Shown: positions 1 through 7,630, counted from the first letter of the stretch. The stretch is DNA of 46,876 bases from Deltaproteobacteria bacterium (GCA_021782655.1 JAJXUT010000008.1:1-46876), one strand, 5' to 3'. The notes: a model not told the origin generated them from the letters alone. Translations and numbers: made by a program.

Positions 1-2
1 TC

Positions 3-209
3 GTTATCGTCGAGACCGAGCATGAGGCGGAGACCCGGCGCATGGGGGTGGTGGTGGACTCGGTGTCGGAGGTGCTGACCTTCAAGGCGGCGGAGATCGA
101 GGGGCCGTCCAGCCTCGGGGCCGGCATTGACACCCGCTGCCTCCTGGGCCTGGCCAAGAGCGGCTCCCAAGTCAAGATCCTGCTCGACATCGACCAGACC
201 CTGCGCTAA
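3..209 (+). CDS. CheW-like chemotaxis coupling protein, C-terminal part
   Basis: The reading frame is open from the left edge of the window and ends at a TAA, so only about 68 C-terminal residues are visible. They read as the end of a CheW beta-barrel domain: a strand with GVVVDSVSEVL, then a loop and the closing strand VKILLDIDQTL. This matches the same region of the complete CheW at 45415-45906 (ADSVREVL ... IIILDIDRVF). CheW couples receptors to the CheA kinase. A CheW domain at the end of a longer protein (CheV or CheA) cannot be excluded because the start is missing. It is not in the supplied ORF track because it has no start codon in the window. Confidence 0.75.
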   Translation, partial: VIVETEHEAETRRMGVVVDSVSEVLTFKAAEIEGPSSLGAGIDTRCLLGLAKSGSQVKILLDIDQTLR

Positions 210-233
210 CCCGTCCACCTTCCCTTTCTTTTC

Positions 234-264
234 GGCCCCCGGATGTCCTCCGGGGGCCTTTTTT
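234..264 (+). terminator. Rho-independent terminator after the cheW-like gene
   Basis: A perfect 7-bp stem (GGCCCCC ... GGGGGCC) with an 11-base loop is followed directly by TTTTTT. It lies 25 bases after the cheW-like stop codon. It separates the chemotaxis gene from the dcw cluster transcription unit. Confidence 0.85.
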
Positions 265-424
265 GTGTCTGCATCTATTTCTCCCTCCACTTTGCGCCAC
301 CAAGTAGGTCGCAATCGTTACTATGTTGTAATTGTTAGCAATATGTGGAAAATCGTTGCGTGCTCGTCCACCTTGCCGGGCGGTCGGTTGTTGTGGTGGC
401 CTGAGTTGAGGTGGCCTTGGGGCC

Positions 425-468
425 CCACCGGTGGTAAGTGAAGTTTGGCTGTCTTACCACCGGTGGTA
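425..468. repeat. Paired palindrome (CCACCGGTGG twice) upstream of mraZ
   Basis: The 10-bp palindrome CCACCGGTGG occurs at 425-434 and again at 457-466, the second inside a 14-bp perfect palindrome TACCACCGGTGGTA (455-468). The two copies also form a larger inverted repeat: CCACCGGTGGTAAG (425-438) is the exact reverse complement of CTTACCACCGGTGG (453-466), with a 14-base spacer. Centre-to-centre distance is 32 bp, about three helical turns. No T-tract follows, so a terminator is unlikely. Two operators for a dimeric repressor or activator, about 75 bp upstream of the mraZ -35 box, is the most natural reading; the regulator is unknown. Confidence 0.6.
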
Positions 469-543
469 GAATTGAGAATAATATCTTTAATGTCAAGCCG
501 TTATCTTTACAGTTGGCTTCGGGTTGGCGGGCGGTTTTTTTTC

Positions 544-573
544 TTGACAGCGGTGGGTTTGTTTCACTATAGA
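544..573 (+). promoter_or_regulatory. Sigma-70-type promoter for mraZ / dcw cluster
   Basis: A perfect -35 TTGACA (544-549) is followed after 17-18 bases by CTATAG/TATAGA (567-573). It sits 50 bases upstream of the chosen mraZ start and is the only strong consensus promoter seen before the cluster. Confidence 0.6.
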
Positions 574-584
574 AGACTATGATG

Positions 585-599
585 TGGCGTAAAGTGGGG
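585..599 (+). promoter_or_regulatory. Candidate MraZ-binding boxes
   Basis: TGGCG (585-589) and TGGGG (595-599) are spaced exactly 10 bp start to start, between the -10 box and the start codon. A looser TTGGA follows about one turn later. MraZ proteins of other bacteria bind direct repeats of the TGGGN type with this spacing and repress their own operon, so autoregulation is likely. This rests on family knowledge plus the visible repeat. Confidence 0.45.
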
Positions 600-622
600 C
601 AAAAAGGTTTTGGAGGGTGGTG

Positions 623-1102
623 GTGACCGACAACCCGATCGCGTCTCCGGCCCGGCACTTTCGGGGCCGCTCCGAGCACAGCTTAGACGGCAAGGGCCGA
701 CTGAACATCCCGACCCGTTTCCGCGAGATCCTGCGCGAGCACTACGACGAGCGGCTGATGGTCACCCCCTGGCACCAGTGTCTCAGGGTCTATCCGGTGG
801 CCCAGTGGGAGGAGTTGGAGCGCAACCTGCTCGCCAACCGCCAGAGCCAGCCTCACATGGGCAAGATGATCCGCTACATGTTGGGTGGGGTGGTGGAGTG
901 CCCCTTGGACCGGCAGGGCCGCATCCTCCTTTCGCCCAAGCTCAGGGAGGAGGGCGGGCTGGCCGGACGGGAGGTGGTGATCACCGGGGTGATGACCTAC
1001 TTCGAGATCCTGGACAAGCAGACCTGGGAGGCCGACAACAAGCCTACCGCCGCCGACTTCGCGGACTTCGAGGTCAGCCTGCTCAAGTCCGGGCTCTTGT
1101 GA
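623..1102 (+). CDS. mraZ: MraZ, transcriptional regulator of the dcw cluster
   Basis: MraZ is a ring-forming DNA-binding protein of the AbrB-like fold that is usually the first gene of the dcw cluster and regulates it. Two copies of the family DxxxR signature are visible: SLDGKGRLNIP in the N-terminal half and PLDRQGRILLS in the C-terminal half. The length of about 159 residues is normal. Three GTG codons stand in a row (617, 620, 623). The ribosome-binding site GGAGG at 612-616 abuts the first and lies 6 bases before the third, so I chose 623. The next gene follows after 37 bases. Autoregulation through the boxes at 585-599 is plausible. Confidence 0.93.
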   Translation: MTDNPIASPARHFRGRSEHSLDGKGRLNIPTRFREILREHYDERLMVTPWHQCLRVYPVAQWEELERNLLANRQSQPHMGKMIRYMLGGVVECPLDRQGRILLSPKLREEGGLAGREVVITGVMTYFEILDKQTWEADNKPTAADFADFEVSLLKSGLL

Positions 1103-1139
1103 GGCCATCCGATCGGGAGGCCAAGGGCCAGGGCCGGCC

Positions 1140-2024
1140 ATGACCCACCTGCCGGTGCTGGCCCGGGAGACGATCGAGTTCCTGGGACCTGTCTCGGGCG
1201 GGGTCTATGTCGATACCAACCTAGGCCTGGGCGGCCATAGCGAGCTGATCTTGGCCGCCAGCGCCCCGGCGGGCCGGGTGATCGCCTTCGAGTGGGACCC
1301 CGAGGCCAGGCACCGGGCCGAGGCGCGGCTGGCCCCTTTTGCCGAGCGGCTTACCGTCGTGCCCCGCAACTTCACGACCTTGGCCGCCAGCTTGGCCGAG
1401 CTGGGGATTGGGGAGGTGGATGGGATCATCTCCGACCTGGGGCTCTCATCGTATCAGTTGGATGAGAGTCGGCGGGGGTTCAGCTTCCGGGGCGATGAGC
1501 CCTTGGACATGCGGATGGACCCCGGCCAGGGGCGGACGGCGGGCGAGCTGCTGTCCCGACTCTCGGAAGAGGAGCTGGCGGATATATTTTTTTATTTCGG
1601 CGAGGAACGTCAGGCCCGGCGTATCGCCGCCCTGATCGTCGCCCGGCGTAAGACGCGGGCCTTTAAAAGCACCGCCGAGCTGGTTAACCTGGTGGAGGAG
1701 GCGGTACCCAGGCGCTTCCATCCCCCCAAGATTCATGTGGCGACCAAGGTGTTTCAGGCCCTGCGCATCGCGGTCAACCGCGAGCTGGACAACCTGCTCG
1801 CCCTTTTGGAGTCGGCCCCGCAACTGTTGAAAAATGATGCGAAATTCTGTGTGCTTTCATTTCATTCCTTGGAAGATCGGTTGGTCAAGCGGGCCTTCGC
1901 CGGCCACCCGGCGCTCGAGGCGCTGACCAGGCGGCCGTTGGTCGCCTCGGAGGCGGAGTTGGCCGTAAATCCAAGGGCAAGGAGCGCCAAGCTCAGAGTC
2001 GCACGGAAAGTGGAGGGGAGATGA
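1140..2024 (+). CDS. rsmH: 16S rRNA m4C1402 methyltransferase RsmH (MraW)
   Basis: RsmH N4-methylates cytosine 1402 of 16S rRNA using S-adenosylmethionine. The 294 residues match the family length. Visible motifs are the opening HLPVLARETIEFL, the SAM-binding loop YVDTNLGLGGHSELIL, DGIISDLGLSSYQLD and RGFSFRGDEPLDMRMD, and the C-terminal CVLSFHSLEDRLVKRAF. In many relatives the SAM loop reads DATxGxGGHS; here it is DTNLGLGGHS, a mild variation. It is the usual second gene of the dcw cluster. Its stop overlaps the ftsL start (ATGA), implying translational coupling. Confidence 0.95.
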   Translation: MTHLPVLARETIEFLGPVSGGVYVDTNLGLGGHSELILAASAPAGRVIAFEWDPEARHRAEARLAPFAERLTVVPRNFTTLAASLAELGIGEVDGIISDLGLSSYQLDESRRGFSFRGDEPLDMRMDPGQGRTAGELLSRLSEEELADIFFYFGEERQARRIAALIVARRKTRAFKSTAELVNLVEEAVPRRFHPPKIHVATKVFQALRIAVNRELDNLLALLESAPQLLKNDAKFCVLSFHSLEDRLVKRAFAGHPALEALTRRPLVASEAELAVNPRARSAKLRVARKVEGR

Positions 2025-2356
2025 TTCAGGATTTTTCTAGTGTTTTTGTCGTCAAGCAGACGGTGCGGGCCCGAACGGTGCCGATTCGTGGCAACCTGGC
2101 GGCCAGGCGGCTGTTCGGCTCGGTGATGGTGGCTGGGCTGGGTCTGGCGATCGTGGCCTCGCTCGCCTGCGGGATGCTGATCCGCGCCGGACAGCGGGAG
2201 CTGGCGGAACAGAACGCCTTTAAGCAAAAGTTGATCAAGGAGCAGGAGCACCTGTACGGCCAGCGCGGCGCCCTGCTCGATCAGAACAGCCTGGTGGCGG
2301 CGGCGGGCAAGCTTGGGCTCTACCTGCCGGAAACGGGCCAGGTGCGGCACCTGTAG
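2021..2356 (+). CDS. ftsL: FtsL-like cell division protein
   Basis: A small bitopic protein of 111 residues with a short basic cytoplasmic tail, one membrane segment at about residues 33-53 (GSVMVAGLGLAIVASLACGM) and a periplasmic helical stretch rich in Gln, Glu and Lys that could form a coiled coil. This size, topology and position between rsmH and ftsI identify it as FtsL, which in other bacteria forms the FtsQLB complex and activates the FtsW/FtsI synthase. The start overlaps the rsmH stop and has an excellent site (GGAGGGGAG) just upstream. Primary sequence conservation in FtsL is low, so the call leans on context. It is noteworthy that its usual downstream partners are altered or absent here. 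Confidence 0.8.
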   Translation: MIQDFSSVFVVKQTVRARTVPIRGNLAARRLFGSVMVAGLGLAIVASLACGMLIRAGQRELAEQNAFKQKLIKEQEHLYGQRGALLDQNSLVAAAGKLGLYLPETGQVRHL

Positions 2357-2362
2357 GCATGG

Positions 2363-4384
2363 ATGATCCCTGGTCAGAGGCCCAGAAAGAGGCGCCGGAC
2401 TGGGCTGCCGATCGTGGTCTGGCTGTTGCTGCTGGCCCTGGGCGGGGTGCTCGGCTGGACGGTGCTGCATAGGCTCTTCCCCGGCCCGGCCACGAAGGTC
2501 GCTGCCCCCGCCGGTCAGGAGCCGCCCCCACCCGCCGCTGGGGAGAAGCCGCCCGCCGGCAAGTTTCGGCAGCCCATCTTTGATCGCAATATGACCGCCC
2601 TGGCGGTCAGCTTCAAACAGGCCTCGGTGTACCTGAGCCCCATGGAGTTGCAGGAGGCCCAGCGGCCAGTCGAGCACCTGGCCGCCATCCTAGGTTTAAC
2701 CCCGGAGAAACTTCGGGCCGAGCTGCGCACCGAGCGGAAATTCGTCTGGCTGAAGCGCAACCTCGACCTGGCCACGGCCCGCAAGATCGCCGACGCCAAG
2801 CTGGACGGGGTGTACCTGGTGGACGAGCAGCACCGCTTCTACCCGTTTCACGACCATGCCGCCCACGTCGTCGGTTTTGAAAAGGAGGACCAGGGGCTGG
2901 CGGGCGCGGAATTTCTCTATAACAGCATTCTGCGCGGGGATCGGACCTTGGCCACCCAATACCTTAACCTGCCGGGTCTCAACGTCGCCGACATCCCGAT
3001 CACCGGGGCGGCGGCGGTCGTCTCCATCGACATCGACCTGCAAACCCTCCTGGAGCGGAAGCTGCAAGCGCTGCTCCAGCAGACCCGGGCCCAGTCGGCG
3101 AGTGCCGTGGTCATGGATGCGGATAGCGGGGAGATCCTCGCCATGTCCGATCTGCCGTCCTACGATCCCAACACCTACTGGAAGGCCTCGGCCTCGGCCT
3201 ATCAGAATCGCCTAGTCAACGACCCCGTCCCGTTGCTGGGCCTAAACGCCTTCTTCAAGGCCGCCGCCGAGCTGGCCGCCGGCAACCTGCCTTCCGATCT
3301 TTCGGCCACCGCCGGTGACGATCCCGACCCGGGGCAGGTCATCGCCCCCCGGGCCTTCAAGATTGTCAAGGGCGAGACCGCCGCTACCGCCGCCACCCCT
3401 GAATCGCAGGTCTGGCGGCCTGGCATCCATCTGAGCCCGCCCTTTCAGTGGTCACGGCCCTACACCGTGCCGGAGCAGAGGCTGGAGGGCTTTTGCCGTC
3501 AGTTGGGTCTGGCCGCCGCCGGCTCCGGCCTGGGCGAGACCCGGCTGGGCGGCGAGGTTGGCAAGCCGGCTGCTGGCGAACCCTGCCGCCTGGATGACGA
3601 TCACTGGCGGGTGATGCCCTTGAATGTCCTGGCCGCCTTCAGTTCGCTCACCAACGGCGGGGCGGGCGTTTCTCCCCATTTGCTCAAGGGCCTTTGGCGG
3701 ATGGAGGACAGCAGTTTTCATCCCCTCTCCTTTCCGAGGAGCGAGGGGGTAGGCCAGGAGGCCAGCACCCGTTTTCTCAGTTTTGTGGAGGGCCTGGAGC
3801 CGCCGGGCCCGGACGACGCCCTGGTGGTCGAGTCGATCCGGGCCAGCAAGCCTCCGCCCCCGCCGGGGGCGGTGCCGGCCAAGGTGTCGGAGGGGGGCGA
3901 GACCGGGGAGTCGATTGAAGACCTCTTTCGCTTCGCCATCACCACTCTGGGCGAGGGCCGGGAGAACGGCCATCAACTGGCGGTGATCCTGCTCTTGGAC
4001 GGGGCGAGCCTGGACCTTTCCCTGCCCTCGCCCACCCGCAAGACGGTCGCTGAGCTGATCAGCCAGGGGCAGGGCCTGCTGGCCAAGCGCTGGGACGCCA
4101 AGCTCAAGCCCCCGCATCTGGAGTCGGATCAGGTGCTCTACCAGGACTGGCTGGAGTCTCAGGCCCAGGAGCCCATAAGCCAGCCGGCCAGCAACGTCGG
4201 CGCCCTGGAGATGCCGAACGTGGTGGGCTTGAGTCTGCGCAAGGCCATGCAGGCCTTGCAGGGCTTCAATCTGAAGGTCGGTATTCAGGGTTCGGGACGG
4301 GTGGCGGAACAAAGCCCGGTAGCGGGGGTCAAGCTCAAGGACGTGGACGAGATCAAGCTCAAGTTGGCGCCAGACAAACCTTGA
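2363..4384 (+). CDS. ftsI: FtsI/PBP2-like class B penicillin-binding protein lacking all transpeptidase motifs (predicted pseudoenzyme)
   Basis: The 673-residue protein has the full class B PBP layout: basic N-terminus, membrane anchor (about 14-34), dimerisation domain with an FDRNMTALAVS motif (73-83) and HRFYPFHDHAAHVVGF (157-172), a transpeptidase-fold domain (about 215-560), and a C-terminal PASTA domain (about 613-670, MPNVVGLSLRKAMQAL). The frame is intact and homology runs through the transpeptidase domain (VVMDADSGEILAMSD; MPLNVLAAFSSLTNGG). Yet the catalytic motifs are missing. The expected GSTFK (SxxK) aligns with NAFFK at 295-299, with Ala for the nucleophilic Ser. The SSN region reads WSRP (363-366). 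The KTG motif aligns with ETG at 513-515. I infer no transpeptidase or penicillin-binding activity and perhaps a scaffold role. Its stop codon overlaps a palindromic repeat. Confidence 0.85.
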   Translation: MIPGQRPRKRRRTGLPIVVWLLLLALGGVLGWTVLHRLFPGPATKVAAPAGQEPPPPAAGEKPPAGKFRQPIFDRNMTALAVSFKQASVYLSPMELQEAQRPVEHLAAILGLTPEKLRAELRTERKFVWLKRNLDLATARKIADAKLDGVYLVDEQHRFYPFHDHAAHVVGFEKEDQGLAGAEFLYNSILRGDRTLATQYLNLPGLNVADIPITGAAAVVSIDIDLQTLLERKLQALLQQTRAQSASAVVMDADSGEILAMSDLPSYDPNTYWKASASAYQNRLVNDPVPLLGLNAFFKAAAELAAGNLPSDLSATAGDDPDPGQVIAPRAFKIVKGETAATAATPESQVWRPGIHLSPPFQWSRPYTVPEQRLEGFCRQLGLAAAGSGLGETRLGGEVGKPAAGEPCRLDDDHWRVMPLNVLAAFSSLTNGGAGVSPHLLKGLWRMEDSSFHPLSFPRSEGVGQEASTRFLSFVEGLEPPGPDDALVVESIRASKPPPPPGAVPAKVSEGGETGESIEDLFRFAITTLGEGRENGHQLAVILLLDGASLDLSLPSPTRKTVAELISQGQGLLAKRWDAKLKPPHLESDQVLYQDWLESQAQEPISQPASNVGALEMPNVVGLSLRKAMQALQGFNLKVGIQGSGRVAEQSPVAGVKLKDVDEIKLKLAPDKP

Positions 4385-4506
4385 TGGTGTCGCAAAAGTC
4401 CGATCTGCGACGCAGGGCAGTTAGGGTCGTTCGGCATGCCGCAGGTATAGTCTCACTCGCCAACCGCACCCCGCGCCTTGCCTGTTGGCCCTTTTGTTGA
4501 GCCATC
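4383..4506. repeat. Intergenic palindromic repeat, copy A (after ftsI)
   Basis: About 124 bases running from GATGG (overlapping the ftsI TGA stop) to GCCATC. It matches the segment after ftsZ (17098-17225) over its whole length with a few gaps. Shared blocks include AAAAGTCCGATCT, CTCACTCGCCAA and GCACCCCGC. The element is an imperfect long palindrome: the reverse complement of the right end (GATGGCT..AAAAGGGCC) resembles the left end. The left arm of this copy is more decayed than in copy B. It fills the ftsI-murE gap. Confidence 0.8.
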
Positions 4507-4537
4507 AAACCTTAACCCAGAGCGAGGTCGAGCCAGG

Positions 4538-7500
4538 GTGGCAAAACTGCTTGCCGACATCCTGCGGGGGATAACTCACACCCCGGCGGCACTGGCGGAT
4601 GGCCTGTGGATAGAGGCCATCACCGCCGATTCTCGGACGGTTAAGCCGGGCAGCCTCTTTGTCTGCCTAAGGGGCGGGGCGACGGACGGCCATGACTTCG
4701 CGGCCCAGGCGGCGGAGAAGGGGGCCACGGCCATGGTCGTCAACCAGAGCCGGATGGCCGCCCTGGATCTTGGCGGGCGGGAAATTCCGCTGATCGGGGT
4801 GGACGACACCCGCGAGGCCCTGGGGCGGATGGCCTGCGCCTTTTACGATCACCCGGGTCGCGGGCTGGTGATGATCGGGCTCACCGGCACCAACGGCAAG
4901 ACCACCACCACCTTCCTGCTGGAGGCGATCATCAGGGCGGCGGGGGGCACGCCGGGGGTCATCGGCACCATTAACTACCGTTACCAGGGCCAGGAGGCCG
5001 CCGCCAGCTTCACCACCCCGGAGCCGCTGGAGCTTCAGGCCCTGCTAGCACGGATGCGGGCCGCGGGGGTGACCCACGTGGTGATGGAGGTCTCCTCCCA
5101 CGCCCTGACCTTGGGGCGGGTCGCGGGGCTTGACTTCGACGCCGCCCTGTTCACCAACCTGACCCGCGACCATCTGGACTTCCACCGGGACATGGAGGAT
5201 TATTACCAGGCCAAGCGGCGACTGTTCACCGACCACCTGCGGCCGGGGGCGGTGGCGGTGATCATCGACGACGGGGAGGAAGCCGTAGGCTGGGGCCGGC
5301 GGCTTAAGGCGGAGCTGCGACACCTGCCGGGCGGGCCCCGGGTGATAAGCTGCGGGTTCTTGGCTCGCCACGAGGTCAGCGTCCAGAAGCCGCTCTTGGG
5401 GCTGGATGCCACCTCCGCCAACATCCGGGTGCGGGCAGGGGTGGGCCTGGGGCTCGGCAACGGCGAGACGCGGCTTAAAAATAAAAAATTGCCGGCTAAA
5501 GACCGGCTATTTGCTATCCGCAGCAACCTGGTGGGGCGTTTCAACCTGAAGAACGTCCTGGGGGCGGTGGGGCTGGCACTGGGTCTGGGCATCGCGCCTG
5601 CGGCCATCAGCCGGGGGCTTAAGCGGGTCATCCGGGTGCCGGGTCGCCTGGAGCCAGTGGTCGGAGGCGGCAGGCTGGGTCTGCCCGCCGTGTTCGTCGA
5701 TTACGCCCACACCCCGGACGCCTTGCAGCACGTCCTCGCCACCCTGCGGGGGCTAAACCCCAAGCGGCTGCTGCTGGTCTTTGGTTGCGGCGGCGACCGC
5801 GACTCCGGCAAGCGGCCCTTGATGGGCGAGATTGCTGGCCGGCTGGCCACGGTGGCGATCATCACCGCCGACAATTCCCGCTCCGAGTCCACCGAGGGGA
5901 TCATGGCCGCCATCGAGGCGGGGGTGGTGGCCGCCGGGATGAGGCCGCTGGCCGGGCCGGGGGAGGCGTCTGGCCGTGGCTATCTCGCCATTCCCGCCCG
6001 GGGCGAGGCCATTGCCCGGGCGATATCCCTGGCCGGGGAGGGCGACATCGTCCTGATCAGCGGCAAGGGCCATGAGACCTATCAGCTTCTGGGCGGGGAG
6101 CGGCTCTTTTTCGACGACCGCCAGGAGGCGGCGAAATGCCTGCGGGCCAAGGCCAGGGGGCTTGACCGCCAGTCTCCGGCCCCCAAGCGCTACTGGAGCC
6201 TGACCCGGATCCTGGCTGCCACCGGCGGCCGACTGGCCGGGGAGGCGGCCGGGCGGCTGGTCGTGGGCGGCATCGTTACTGACAGCCGGAAAATCACGCC
6301 TGGCGACGCCTTTCTCGCCCTGGCCGGCGAGCGTTTCGACGGGGTGGATTTCGCGGACGAGGCCCAGCGTCGGGGGGCGAGGTTGATGATCGCCGAGCGG
6401 CGGCCCGCCCCTGGACTTGGGCTGCCGGTGGTCGTGGTGCCCGACAGTCTGCGGGCGCTGGGGGATCTCGCCGCCTACCGCCGTCGTCAGATGCAGGGGC
6501 TGACGGTGGTGGCGGTCACCGGCAGCTCCGGCAAGACCACGGTTAAGGAGATGACCGCCGCCATCCTGGAGCGGCGCGGCGAGACGCTCAAGACTCAAGG
6601 CAATTTCAACAACTTGATCGGCCTGCCCCTGTCGCTGCTGCCGGTTGAGCCCCGGCACCGTTTCGCGGTGCTGGAGATGGGCATGAACCGGCCAGGCGAG
6701 ATTGCCAGGCTCGCCGGGATCGCCGATCCAGACGCGGCCTGCATCAACAACGTTCAGCCCGCCCATCTGGAGGGTCTGGGGTCGCTGGAGGGGGTGGCGC
6801 GGGCCAAGGGCGAGCTTTTTTCAGGCTGCCGGGCCGGCGCCACCCTGGTATTAAATCTTGAAGATCCCTGGGTGCGGCGGCTGGCCAAGGGCCTGCCCAA
6901 CCCGCAGATTGGTTTTGGCTTTCGCGCCGCTGCCGAGGTTCGGGCCACCCGCGTTCGGCCCCTGGGCCGGGAAGGGCTGGCCTTCACCCTCCACCTGGGC
7001 GGCGGGACGCGGCGAGTTCGGCTTGGGGTCATTGGCCGGCACAACGTTCTAAACGCCCTGGCGGCGGCCAGTCTGGCCCTGGCGGCGGGCGCGGAGGTGG
7101 AGGAGATCGTGGCCGGGCTGGAGGCCTTCCGTCCGGGGGAAAACCGCCTGGGCCACCGCCGCCTGGCCTCGGGGCTGGTGGTGATCAACGACTCCTACAA
7201 CGCCAACCCTGGCTCCATGGCCGCGGCCCTGCGCTCGGTGGCGGAGATCAGGGGGGCGGGACGCCTGCTGGCGGTGCTGGGCGATATGCTGGAACTGGGG
7301 GCGGCGAGCCGCGCGGCCCATCGGGCCATCGGCCAGGAGGCGGCGCGGCTGGGCTTCGATTTCCTCCTGGCCCTGGGCGACCAGGCCCCGGCCTTGGTCG
7401 AGGCCGCCTGGGAGGCGGGGATGAGCCGGGAGGCGGCCCAGGTCTGCGCCGGCAAGGCGGAGGCGGCAGCGAGGATCGCGGGCCTGCTCGCCGCGGGCCG

Positions 7501-7615
7501 GCTGGCACCCGGCGACCTGGTGCTAATCAAGGGCTCGCGCGGCATGCGGATGGAAGAGGTGCTGGCGGCGCTCGAGGGGCAAGGGAAAGATTCAGATCGG
7601 CCGATTCCGGCGTAG
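4538..7615 (+). CDS. murE-murF: MurE-MurF fusion: UDP-MurNAc-tripeptide synthetase joined to UDP-MurNAc-tripeptide D-Ala-D-Ala ligase
   Basis: One uninterrupted frame encodes two Mur ligases. The N-terminal half (about 1-520) is MurE: an AITADSRTVKPGSLF entry motif, the ATP loop GLTGTNGKTTTTF, YYQAKRRLF with the lysine expected to be carbamylated, GCGGDRDSGKRPLMG, and ADNSRSES at the site that reads DNPR in diaminopimelate-adding enzymes. The C-terminal half (about 550-1025) is MurF: IVTDSRKITPGDAF, the ATP loop VAVTGSSGKTTVKEM, LEMGMNRPGEI and VINDSYNANPGSM. Together they would turn UDP-MurNAc-dipeptide into the pentapeptide. The ORF track starts at a TTG at 4478 inside the repeat. I prefer GTG 4538 (protein MAKLLADILRGI), the usual MurE beginning, with GAGG 10 bases upstream. 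MurE-MurF fusions occur in some other bacteria. Confidence 0.93.
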   Translation: MAKLLADILRGITHTPAALADGLWIEAITADSRTVKPGSLFVCLRGGATDGHDFAAQAAEKGATAMVVNQSRMAALDLGGREIPLIGVDDTREALGRMACAFYDHPGRGLVMIGLTGTNGKTTTTFLLEAIIRAAGGTPGVIGTINYRYQGQEAAASFTTPEPLELQALLARMRAAGVTHVVMEVSSHALTLGRVAGLDFDAALFTNLTRDHLDFHRDMEDYYQAKRRLFTDHLRPGAVAVIIDDGEEAVGWGRRLKAELRHLPGGPRVISCGFLARHEVSVQKPLLGLDATSANIRVRAGVGLGLGNGETRLKNKKLPAKDRLFAIRSNLVGRFNLKNVLGAVGLALGLGIAPAAISRGLKRVIRVPGRLEPVVGGGRLGLPAVFVDYAHTPDALQHVLATLRGLNPKRLLLVFGCGGDRDSGKRPLMGEIAGRLATVAIITADNSRSESTEGIMAAIEAGVVAAGMRPLAGPGEASGRGYLAIPARGEAIARAISLAGEGDIVLISGKGHETYQLLGGERLFFDDRQEAAKCLRAKARGLDRQSPAPKRYWSLTRILAATGGRLAGEAAGRLVVGGIVTDSRKITPGDAFLALAGERFDGVDFADEAQRRGARLMIAERRPAPGLGLPVVVVPDSLRALGDLAAYRRRQMQGLTVVAVTGSSGKTTVKEMTAAILERRGETLKTQGNFNNLIGLPLSLLPVEPRHRFAVLEMGMNRPGEIARLAGIADPDAACINNVQPAHLEGLGSLEGVARAKGELFSGCRAGATLVLNLEDPWVRRLAKGLPNPQIGFGFRAAAEVRATRVRPLGREGLAFTLHLGGGTRRVRLGVIGRHNVLNALAAASLALAAGAEVEEIVAGLEAFRPGENRLGHRRLASGLVVINDSYNANPGSMAAALRSVAEIRGAGRLLAVLGDMLELGAASRAAHRAIGQEAARLGFDFLLALGDQAPALVEAAWEAGMSREAAQVCAGKAEAAARIAGLLAAGRLAPGDLVLIKGSRGMRMEEVLAALEGQGKDSDRPIPA

Positions 7616-7630
7616 AGAAATAACTAATCC

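Larger units (their letters stand above)
265..622 (+). other. Long leader / control region of the dcw cluster
   Basis: About 350 bases without a convincing gene. The two ORFs listed here (127-441 + and 335-679 -) look like chance frames: low-complexity composition and no family signal. The region is more AT-rich than its surroundings. It holds a paired palindrome (425-468), a sigma-70-like promoter (544-573) and 10-bp-spaced TGG boxes (585-599), listed separately. The stretch 265-424 shows nothing I can name. Confidence 0.6.

Noticed and set aside
127-679. ORFs 127-441 (+) and 335-679 (-) before mraZ
   Set aside because: They overlap the terminator, the palindromes and the promoter, and encode no recognisable domain.
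2363-4384. ftsI-like gene as a frameshifted or truncated pseudogene
   Set aside because: The frame is continuous and the protein is full length, with homology on both sides of each lost motif and a complete PASTA domain; the motif losses are substitutions, not breaks.
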